64,000 nt of DNA from Channallabes apus (Eukaryota > Chordata > Actinopteri > Siluriformes > Clariidae), in NCBI GenBank assembly GCA_030522415.1, contig CM060113.1, positions 6,055,967 through 6,119,966 of the forward strand, read 5' to 3'. Each line of letters starts with the position of its first letter. Position 1 is the first letter of the stretch. The notes under the pieces were generated by a model. The model had not been told where the DNA came from and ran no database searches. It was given only the letters and a program-made list of their open reading frames with translations. A program made the position numbers and the translations under genes. Below, in pieces: positions 36,613 through 47,700 of this stretch.

Positions 36613-36915
36613 CTAGGCGTGGCATGGTGGCATAGTGGTTAGCACTGAGGCCTCGCACCTCCAGGATCGAGGGTTCGACTCAGGGTCTGTATGCCTGGTG
36701 TTTTTATGTTCTCCCTGTGCTTGGTGGGTTTCCTGTGAGTAGTCTGGTTTCCTCTATAGTCCAAAAATGCAGAGTAGTCTAATTGGTGTATCCAAATGAC
36801 CTGTAATGTGTGTGTGTGTCCTGCAATGGATTGGCACCCTGTCCAGGGTATACCCTGCCTTGTGCCCAAAGTCACCTGAGATAGGCTCCAGGCCCCCTGT
36901 GACTAGGAGATGAAT
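36613..36915 (+). mobile_element. SINE family A, diverged, near full length
   Basis: Head ggcatggtggcatagtggtt, body words (cttggtgggtttcct; tggattggcaccctgtccag) and tail region gataggctccaggccccc are recognisable. The B box has decayed (gagggttcgactc). Confidence 0.85.
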
Positions 36916-37899
36916 TAATACATTAATGTACTACTGTATATTTACCCACCCTACTGTATGTAATCGGCATGTGAGATTTATTCAGGTTACGTTTATAGCA
37001 ATAATAACACAACAACAACAAATCCCTAATCAGGATTTCCATTACTGGAAAAAAAACAAATATATATATATATATATTACCAATTTTGGCTTCTGGTTAT
37101 GTTTCACGGACCCATGCCACTATAACACATTTGAATAATGTTTTAATATTTACAATAACACAACATCATTGTAGTTGTGCTTGTGCGCTTCCGTACACAT
37201 GCAATAGCTTTTAAACTAACAAAAAAAGTGTCCCAGTGGTTTATAGCAGTCAGAAGTAATAAATGTTCATGACACATTCAACATTGTCAAGACCTCCAGT
37301 GCAAGTGACACATGACTTTCTACATGTTACTCATGCTCTCAAGTGAATTCTGTAGTTCGTACTGTTCCTCCCTGGACGCCTATTAAGCCTAGTCTGTGAA
37401 TTAGCCTGGAAATGTTATACCGCACGTGTCTGGAAAATCAGTCCCTTATGTCTCGAATGTAAGAATCTGGAAAGATGAAAAAGACGCAGCATTTCCAGAG
37501 ACAGTGAGATCTTTGTCCAGACATGGTCTGTGTATGTGTGTTCGACTCGGTGTCTGTTTAACGCCGTGGTAGTACACAAGCTCCGTGTGGGGGACGAGGG
37601 GCATCCGAGTGGACTTGACCTGTCAGCTATGCGGAGCCGAGAGGGGAATCCCCGGGCTGGCCTCAGCGGTTTCCAAGGAGACGGACTCTCACTTTTCACA
37701 TGTGAACGCTACAAACACTGTACATTTTATAGCTCACTTGTTACACTCTACACTTTACTGTCTGTAATCCAGACCCGTGTTGACCGTTGTACTGATTTTA
37801 ACACACAGTAAAGTAGCACCTTTGACAGGTTATTTCTAAAGACTTCTGGGACTCTGCAACTTTGTACCTTGGTTCCAGTGAAGAGATAATGCTAGGGTG

Positions 37900-37900
<1 letters not shown>

Positions 37901-37931
<31 letters not shown>
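37901..37931. repeat. (TC)n microsatellite
   Basis: About 15 TC units. Confidence 0.9.
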
Positions 37932-37932
<1 letters not shown>

Positions 37933-38257
37933 ACACAAGCTGCCCATTTTCAGTCTCGGACGACATTCTTTCCATACCTCATTAGTCTATGACCCGGCTC
38001 AGGAGTTCGTTCCGAAGATCTCCCGGTAACTCAGACTGAGAGAAGTGTTCAGGCCATTACGCCACTCACTTTTACGTCCAGCCATGCACTATATGTGTTT
38101 CAGGAAAGGAAACTAAGACACACACTGACACACACTTGCTTACAATTTCCAATCTAATCCAAAAGGTTAGTCCATCATTTTGATTTGTCATCAGAGAGTC
38201 TTGTCTGGCAAGCACAGGCTTTATAGAAATCCGTTTCGTTCGCAGTTTTCTCTGACT

Positions 38258-38346
38258 CCCCCACCCCCCAGCACCACCACCACCCCACCCCCACCCCCAC
38301 CAGCACCCCCCACCCCCCACCCCCAGCACCCCCACCACCACCACCC
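38258..38346. repeat. C-rich (CCCCCACC)-type low-complexity tract
   Basis: Many runs of 4-6 C separated by A or CA, with G-runs on the minus strand. See finding on possible G-quadruplex formation. Confidence 0.9.
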
Positions 38347-40011
38347 CAAGACTCAGAGATCAAACTTCTCTAACTGGTCGTCCATCTTGGCCAGAAAGTA
38401 AGTGATTTTCCAGCTGTTTTCGTTACTGGTCTGAACATTTACCATACTCTAGTTACTGTAATGTTGTGTTATTTTCTTTATGACATCTATGTTGCATTAC
38501 TAGTGGAATTTCAGTAACTGTTTCAACATGTCACAGCAAGCAATGATGATCTACCAGTTGGACCAGCTCAGCCTGTGCTTTGGCAGCATGTCAGACCAAG
38601 GTGGGTTTCTGAGTGTTTTTGTTTACGGTTTTTCAGAAGAAGTTTTGCTGAACGAGGAAGTTTGTGTCATCAACCTCAATCATTTAGATAATGCAAAACC
38701 ACTGACTACATACTCAGATGTAACCAGACCCGAACAGGATGAATGCTTGTGATTGCGCCACCTGGTGGTTCATGACCTGTATAAAGCTCAGACTTGAACC
38801 TCCCCCATGCTGAGGAATGCGCAGTGCCCCGGCCTACCAGTTTATTTGGCGTGCGGTTGCCTGGAGACACATCCGGAATCCTGATGGTTTCCTAATCCCC
38901 TTTGCATACCAGGTTTACCTGAGACACAGGTAAGCTGATCTTGAACAAGTCCATTCACGTTTGTCTCTGAGAGCCTGCCGGAGTCACAATCACGGAACAA
39001 CCTTTTATGGCCTGCAACTAAAGCACAACTCATTCGAGGGGTATGATCATCCACTTGTCAAACAACCGAGGTAAAGTTTATGTCTCTAGGCCATGAAAAT
39101 TGAACATACTGTACTCTGATGATGTCACAAGTGTAAATTAATCATGCCGTGGACTCAGCTCTGTCATTAGGGCTGTGCCTTTTTATTTCATTTGAAACCA
39201 TTGGCATGGATGCTTGCTAAAAGGCCCTGACAAGCCATCCCAAAGAAAACCCCGTGTTTATTTCCACTACGGTATTTGTCGAATGAAGTCATAGGTGAAC
39301 TGTGTTCATTTCTTTGTTTTCATACAAGGGAGTCCATGCATGGCGTGAACCATTATACCTACGCACTCGATGCTATCTCATCAATAACACAGAAGGTCCA
39401 CAGTGGGAGTTCGCATCTGCCTCTCACCGCATTACAATCAGACAAGCCAGGAAACTGAATGCAGTCATCCGAGGGTGCGGCTGCTGCATGCGGGTGGCCA
39501 CGGGACTAACTCTGAGATCTGTTTGGAGGAGCAAAATGGAAACATTTCCACAACACTACAGGACCACCCTGTGCCCTGTGATCATGATGTCATTCTGTCT
39601 GATTTGATGGTCCTGTTACACCAAAAATATGTTTTAGTAATGCATTATTGGCGGTTTCATGGTAGATTCCTTAATATATAATTTCTTGTTTATTCATGAC
39701 AGTCACAGGTTTATATTAATGCACTCGTTGTAATATTTTCTCATTTCTACAGTAACAGGTCATTTGAAGTGACTTGTACAAAACTTAATGATAAATAAAT
39801 TGAAATCATGTAACTATTTAACAAATAAAATACTTTTGATCGTACATAGGATGATCTTTTCTATATGGAGACATTTATTTAACATTAATGCAAAGATATA
39901 ATGGAGAAAGAACATATTAAAATGTGTAACCGAGGCCAACGTCTGTCATATTAACAGTATAATGATATCGGGTTGGTAATGACCTGACCTTTCATTAGCA
40001 CTGGGTGTTAC

Positions 40012-40330
40012 ACCACTCACTCACTCACTCACTCCCTCACTCACTCACTCACTCACTCACTCATCGTCAATACCACTTTATCCTGTATACAGGGTCGCGG
40101 GGAGCCTTGAGTCTATCCATGGAGACCCATGGAGAAAGGCAGGGTACACCCTGGACAGGGTGCCAATCCATCACAGAGCACCAATAAACATACATAACTG
40201 TACATACATACACTCACACGCTCGTTCACACACTACAGGCAATTTGGGAATGGCAATTAGCCTAACCTGCAAGTCTTTGGACTGTAGAAAGAAACCGGAG
40301 TACTTGGCGGAAACCCACCAAGCATGGGGA
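40012..40330 (-). mobile_element. SINE family A, head missing, with (CACT)n tail array
   Basis: The tail has become a (CACT)n-type run at 40012-40062. The body (taccactttatcctgtatac; gtgccaatccatcacag; ctttggactgtagaaag) is present up to accaagcatgggga. The tRNA-like head is lost. Another truncated copy begins 50 bp further on. Confidence 0.8.
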
Positions 40331-40380
40331 TGATGATGATGGCGCAGGGTGCTTGAGCCCAATCATCGATGCTTCCAATT

Positions 40381-40504
40381 CATTCATTCATTCATTCATC
40401 TTCTGTACCGCTTTATCCTCTATTCAGGGTCGCGGGGGACCTGGAGCCTATCCCAGGACACTTCGGGCACAAGGCAGGGTACACCCTGGACAGGGTGCCA
40501 ATCC
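40381..40504 (-). mobile_element. 5'-truncated SINE (family A) with 12-bp target-site duplication
   Basis: Only the 3' third of family A is present, ending in (GAAT)n. ATGCTTCCAATT occurs at 40369-40380 and 40505-40516, exactly at its ends. This shows insertion of a 5'-truncated copy rather than later deletion. Confidence 0.9.
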
Positions 40505-41059
40505 ATGCTTCCAATTATGTTTTGCAATTTATTCTTTATTTAATCAATTATTAGGTGGCATTAAATATTTGTCATTCGTGATACCGTTCATTAAACCAGC
40601 AATCAGAAACACTCTTGCTTACTCATTCTAGCTTAAGAGCATGCACTTTTTCAGAACATTAAGTGAATGTTAAACTATTCTGGCACCATATCATAAAAAT
40701 TCCATAAATGTGAATTTCAGTACATTTGAAACATTTAAAAGAGTGAAATATACTGGTATTTAGACTTACTTCACCTATTACATGAAATAATACTAAAATA
40801 CTGTCAATTTGTTTTGCATACATATAGATATATTGAAGAATCACCACTAGGTGGTACTCTGAGTCTATGAACCATGCTAAATGTACAGTATCACTATCAA
40901 CCAAGTCATTATTTCACATTTTCATGTAAGTAAATATTTGCAACTCAGCACATTTCCACAAATTTTCAAGATCCCTGGAATGAAAAAACATCATGAATAT
41001 ATATATATATATATATACAGTACCTGAACACATTACCAGTCAGAAAGAAAACACAGGAT

Positions 41060-41787
41060 AAACTGTAGTGGTGAACAAATACCTTTATTTTGGTAAACTT
41101 GTGTGTAAAAATAGCATTTGGTAAGCTCTAAGTAATCATTAATCCATTGGCATAGATACTTGCATATACAGCTGATTTAACTGTTCCTTTACAGTGAATC
41201 ATGTTTGAGGATAAATATTTAAATCTGGAATTTATATCTACAAATTTAGACACATACAGTACGAGGGAGAGCTGGTACAGTATGAACTATACTTCCCCAA
41301 GTGGAGTAAAACGTTTGCTATGGGCTGAAAGAGCATTGGAAATGCAAACAGACCTCATATTGACATGGAAATATTCTGTATAACAGGGGGAGGGTTGCTC
41401 AAGGAAACTTCCTATGATGACCCACACTGACATACTGTATAATATTTAGAAAGAAATACAACACAGGCATGTTTTTGGTCACCACGTCATTCCAATGAAA
41501 TGATGACACGGATTGTAAATAGGCTTCCCAACTATTTCTCTTTTAGCATTCCCCCTTGAAAATTTCCAATGCACCTCGGTCATAAAACAAATTTAAAACT
41601 TTCCTCCATAGCCAGGTGATAAATATTTTTGGGTTAGAGAGGAAGCCATGCTAATGTTCTTGAACAGTTTTATAGTTTTATGGTATTTTGATGTTGGCCT
41701 TGATTCATGGAAAGCTCCTTGTGACCTTATTCTAATACTGTAGCTTGCATAGCACCACACATTTCAAATCTAGGGCTATTTTGTATT
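41060..41787 (-). other. Probable 3' untranslated region of the DUF4585 gene with polyadenylation signal
   Basis: Below the stop codon, the minus strand runs without another convincing exon to a canonical AATAAA hexamer (TTTATT at 41084-41089 on the plus strand). This would give a 3' UTR of about 0.7 kb. A (TA)n run lies just beyond at about 40998-41018. The cleavage site itself is inferred. Confidence 0.45.
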
Positions 41788-44700
41788 TCATGCCCTCCTG
41801 CCACCAGTAGCAGCAGGCATATTTGTTGCTGGTTTGTGGTAACAGTCTGAAGGGGTAGAATTTGGGCTTGCATTCATCCCAGTAGGAATGTAATACATGC
41901 TCTCTAAATAGCCCTGATCTAGCGATGGATGTCCTTTTACTTCAGATTTTGGCGCCTGGCTTGCTGAGCTTCCATATCCCATGGTGTTCTGATGGAGCGA
42001 TGTCGGGATAGAGGGCTCTGGATGCCGTGGTTGCTGGGCAGACTGAGTATGGGGTGGCATCGCATAGGGAAGGTACTGGGATGTGTATAACCCTTGACCA
42101 TTGTATGGACCCTGGTACGGAGCAGCAGTTGGAGGATACATACTCGAATTGGACAGGGCCTGCTGTGGAATAAGAACTTCCACATATTGGCCGATTTCTG
42201 GATCAAACAGCATTTTTCTCAGTGGCTGCATTGGCACTTCAATGTAGAAGTACTTCCCAGTTTCAGGATCTAGAAGTACACGACGGGGACCTTGTCCATA
42301 CCCGAGGCCGCTTGCATTTTCTGGGTACAACATGCCTCCATTTCCAGAACCATCACTTCCATATTCATTACCAAAAGCTGGTGGTAGTTCTTGTGGATTG
42401 AAAAACTGGGATCTAGGGTCCAGGCAAGCTATATTAGGTGAACGACTGTGCTCTCGATAAGTGGCCCCACTTGGAGCTTGTGGTGAACGTTGATTACCTG
42501 AACGTCTATCCATGTGCTGAGTAGAAGGTTGCTGTTGTTCATTTCCAAAGGGTTGTATTGCTGGCGCAGGGCAGGTATGGGAGTGGTGTATGGGCTGAAT
42601 CATGGCCGGAGTCTGTTGTACTGTAGTTTTTGGTGAGAGAGATGGATAAGTTGAGGGTTGGCCATCTGTTCTGCACTGATGAGGACGAACCTGGGCCTGT
42701 GGTGGTGCTCCCGTGTATGAAGTCGCTTGACTAGGTGAACGAGGGACTGGTGGTGTCTGGTTTTGCAAGCCATGGTAGGGCTGTCCAAATTGAGGGTTGG
42801 TACATGCTGTACAAGAGCAAAGAGATTGTTTGGTTGTAGGATGGTATCTGTTCTGCCTTCTTGAGGGCAAATCAGAAAGCTGCAAAGGGCTAAAACTTTC
42901 TCGCTCGTCATAACTGGGTGGATCATCTGATGTCGGGAAATGAAAATTATTTTTATGCAACTGTTTATTAGATGATGATGTAATTTGAGGCTGTATATAG
43001 GTATTGGCTTGGGAGGCTGCTGGTAAGGTTTGATAATTAGATGCACTAGAAGTTGCTACCATCACCTGTTCTTGAATGTTCTGCTGTTGCTTTTTGCTGG
43101 AGTTTTGCACAGAAGTGATGGATACCTCTTGCTTGCTTGATGTGGCTGTTGATTTTTGTGCAGAACTTATTGTATCTGGGATAGTTTGAGGTTTGTGGCT
43201 GGACACTGCTGACACAGCTAATGTTTTGATATTGCTTGATGCAGGGTTGGTGGCTTGCTCATTGTGTTTCACTGCTGTTGATGTCTTAACATCTTTTATT
43301 TCGACATCACTCTTTAAATGTGTTTGCTCTTTTAAAATAGATGTTGTCTGTGTGTTGTCTGATTTAGGAAGGTCGGTTGATGTTGACCTAATTTCTGCAA
43401 ACGGCTGTTTATAGCTCGGTTTAGGCAGCACAGATGGTTTTGCTCTGTCGCTGGATATTGACCTGACTTGAATGGGTAACTCGATCTCTTTAGACGTTGT
43501 TACTGGCATTGCATGAATTTTTGTGCTGCTGGAAAATGCCCTTACCTCTGCCTTGCTTGATGAAACAACTGAAATATCTTCTTTTAAAGCTTGTTGACTT
43601 TGATTGTCTCTTGCTTTTCCACTGGGAAGTGCTCTCACTTCCTTAGGCTTTGAAGAACTCCTAACCTGCGAGGTAACTCCACTCGACTGAAGACCGCTGT
43701 TTAGGAATGTCTTCTGTTCAGGAGGCGAATCAGCATCTCCATTTTTCACTTTCCTGGATTCACCGGAGTTTCCCTCTGATGCATAGGTCTGCAAGGGGAC
43801 CTCTAACCTGTTGATATGTTTAAGTTTAGATCCTGTTCCTTCGCTCAGGACGTCACACACCCCAATGTCAGCTTGCATCCCCTTTTCCTTCCGTAGCATT
43901 GACACGGAATGGCTACTGTTTGCAGTTTTTACATCAGTGGAAGCAGGGCTTGGTGGCTTCTGCACAGGCTTGGGTCCACCATCCTGCAGAAATACTAATG
44001 TTGAGACTTCCTTACTTGATGGTCTAGAAGGCATTTCTAGATTTGTATCCTGTCCACAATCACCAGGTGTTGGGATGTTGTTCCTTTTATCCAGACCAAC
44101 GAAAAAATCCATGTCAGAATGCTGAATGTTTGGCACGAAAGCTTTGGTAATACCTACACCTTTTCTTATCAGTGAATCTGTTTGTGGTATCTTTGCTATA
44201 TCTGCAAAAGGTCCTGCATCTTGTTGCATGGTTGATTTATTGCTGGATGATGACTTGCCCTTTAAGCTGATAGCTTTGCATTCAATTTGCAGTGAATGAG
44301 GATGTTCTGGTTGCATTTCTTTCTTTTTTTCAGACACTACATCCTCTTCAAGGTTGGTGTTATCTGAGGCTTTGAACGACAGATTGTATGTGTTCTTTAC
44401 CAGCTTCCTGACATCCCTTACTTTATGTATAACAGATTTTGCCATGTTATTTTCATTATCCTCTTCAGTGTCTGTATCTCCCCCTGTTTTGAATCTTTTT
44501 TGCTCTTCAGCTGTTTCTTTTAACTCTAACACAGGTTCACAGATACTGTCTTTGGATATTTCTGAGTCAGGACAGACAGATGCCTTTAAAGAAGACTTAT
44601 TTTTATCCTTGATGGTACAAGGCTTGAGGGTGATTTCAGGAGTTTTTGACAGGAACATACTGCTACTGCCCTCCAGTTGTTTACAGGTTTCTGGTGTCAT

Positions 44701-47700
44701 GGGGTGTTTGTTGTCACTGGTTGTCTTTCTTCTCTGTGTGCTTGCAACACAAATTGCAGTACAGTTTGTAGTCTGGTTAACGGCACTTCCCGAATCACTG
44801 TTGTATTTATTTATCACCTTACTTGCCTCCTTCTCACTGCTCCCAAAACTTTGTTTCTTAGATAATTTGCTTTCCAAGGCATCAACCTTTATGGGTGTTA
44901 TCTGATCCTTCATTAGATCTTTATCCTGAAATGCAGCATCTACAGGGATGTTGTAAGGAGGTAAAAAGGTAGGTTTGAAGGCTGGCTTTGGGGGAACCTT
45001 GGGCCCGCGGATCCTCTTCTGAGTGTAAGGACTTCTTTCCCCTTTACCTGCAAATTCCTCAGAGGGCAAACTGCATACAGAAGGTAAGCTGGAACGCTGG
45101 GTCTCTAGGTTACATGAATCCCCTGAAGTGAATGATTTAACATCTTCATTTTTATTCTCACATGGTTCAGTTCTTGGAGGCTCCTTGGGAGCTGCATCCA
45201 TTTTCTTTGAAAGGACACTTTTGATAACGCTGGAAGCCATTTTACTCTTGGGCGGGCTTTCATCTAAAGATGCAGACTTTTGGAGCACCTTCTTACCAGT
45301 CTCAATTTCATTTTCACCCGGAAGCAAGTCCTCCGGCATTGATGCTGGGGTGCTATGTTGACGAACAAATGTATTCATTGAACAGGTCTCTGTGGACAGT
45401 AAATCCATAGCGCTTCCTTCATTCTCAGCAGATTTAGGTTCATCATCGTTACATTTCTTAAATTGGATCTGTCTTTTTGGAACCATCCTTTTTCCTCTCC
45501 TGGTTTCCTCTTTGCTCTCCAGTGCTACATCAACACATTCAAAACTGCTCGTCTCAAAACGCTTTGCTGGGTCTGGTGTACCATGTGGTAAAAATGGAGA
45601 AGGATGACATAAAACTTCATCATTTTCATGTAAGGAGTCATGCAAATCTGCATAGGTAATCCAAGTAGCAGAACCTGGACTGTCCATTGTCGTAGAAGGC
45701 TGTGAAACATTTGTAGATGAACCACGGCTTGAGTTGTAGACATCCAAGTAGTCCACCCGAGGACTAGATAGGCTCCTGAAGGCCTGGTCTGTGAGCCACT
45801 TCACCTCACAGTCTGAGTCATCGAATTCACTTCCCATACTGGAAGTCTCGCTAGTACATTCGGAAAAGAGACGACCAGCAGCACTGGGATTGCTTTGAGA
45901 AGTCGAGCGGACCCTCCTGGCACCAGTCTTGTTCTCTTTTTGTATGTTCTGTGCTCTGAGAAGACTCTGTTGCCGCCGAGTTGCCAGGGGAGACTCAAAA
46001 TAGCGAGGTGGAATTCCAGACTTTGGGTCTCGGCTTGAGGGAGTGGGGCTGTGGTGTTCAGGCCCTTTTCTATTCCTGGTACTGAATGACAGCTCAACCT
46101 GTTCCCCTCTGTGACTACCCTCTGCTATATTCCCCACCCCTCTTCCTAATGTACACTCCTCCTGTAACACCCTTTCCACACTCCACCCCTTGTTCCTGCA
46201 TGACTGTCCTTCATACATGGTATGATCGTTACTATGTAAAACACTGGGGCTTTCCCCAGGTCTCACAGCCATCTGTCTAAATGTATTTTCACTACCTGCT
46301 GATTCTCTTTGCAACATTTCTCTTCCAATGTCATTACATTCCTTTGCTTCCTTTGCCTTCTTTTTGGATGTTTGCCATGGTTTCAGGGAATTTAAAATGC
46401 TTTCATTCATTCTTTCCCAGCTTTCTTTTATTTGTTTCACAGATAATTTGGGAGCAGGTGGCTCAGGTGACATCTCACTTATTTTTTCAGTTTGGCTGCA
46501 ATGTACTAAAGTATTGTCCATGCAATCATCCTGGGGTAGACTGCAGGGATATTTAAGGGACATTTTGGAGCCAATATCATCTGTTTGACCTCTGTCAACT
46601 GGTACCATTGATCGAAGATCCACCTTCTCATTTACTGTAGTTGAAAGGTGATTATGTGTGTATTCTGGTGTTGGTATATGATCACTAAGTCTGTCAGGTG
46701 TTCTTTGATAACTAATTTTAGGACAAGACACTCTATCTATTAGTGTAATTGAGGGTGTTGTAAAGCTGGAGATGTTGGAAGCCATGCTTTTATTGTCATT
46801 TGTTTGAACCTCATTTGATCTTTCAACATATCTTGTTCCTTGTACACCAGGAGATGTAGAGTCACTTGGTAAACCTAAATTTGATGATTGTCTAGGCACT
46901 GTGCCTCCAGCTGTTGATGAAAAATTGTCAATTGATGAGATGTTTGTTGGAAGCATGGTTGAACTGGCCAGGGTTATAATTCCATTTGATGTTCTTCTTC
47001 CGTCTACATCAAAGGACATGGCATCTCTTGCTAAGCACAAGGCTAATGGTGGAGTAGATGAGCCTCCCACTGATGGGATATTGAAAAAAGATGAAATGCC
47101 CATATTTGGAGCCTGGTTGGTTGGAAGAATGGTTGATGTAGCACTTCCTACACATTTTAATATATCTACATCAATTGAAGTGAATGTTGGTCTTAATACA
47201 TCTACATCTGTAGACGTATTTCTTGATATATTTGAAATAGATTGTGATCTACATATTTCTTTTTCTGTTGATGAAGGATTGGAGATGATGGGAGAATTTG
47301 GCGAATTTGTTGTCTCATTTGTGGGCATCTCAATTAATGTTTCAGTGTGTCTTCTTTCCTTTATATTACAGAACATGGTATCTCTTGGTAAACTTAAAGA
47401 AGATGGTGAAGTAGATGAGCCTCCCACAGTTGATGAAATGTTGAAGACAGGTGAAATGCCCATATTTGGTGCTTCGTTTGTTGGAAGTATGGTTGATGTA
47501 GGACTTTCTATATATCTTAATGCTTCTACATCTGTAGATGATGTATTTCTTGATATACTTGAAGTAGATGGTGGTCTAGATAATTCTCTTTCTGTTGATG
47601 AAAGATTGGAGGTGAGGGGTGAAATGTTCACATTTGTTATCTCATTTATGGGAATCTCATTTAATTTTTCAGGGTTTCTTCTTCCCTCTACTTCAGGGAA

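Larger units (their letters stand above)
36920..40011. other. Non-coding, no gene recognised
   Basis: Contains the (TC)n and C-rich tracts. A short frame at 38528 was considered and rejected. Confidence 0.45.

Noticed and set aside
38528..38752. Small plus-strand frame with a possible first exon (MSQQAMMIYQLDQL...) ending near a gtgggt donor-like site
   Set aside because: No recognised family and no convincing downstream exon. The downstream residues look non-coding.
42600..43046. 148-codon minus-strand frame
   Set aside because: Out-of-frame overlap within the DUF4585 gene with no independent evidence.
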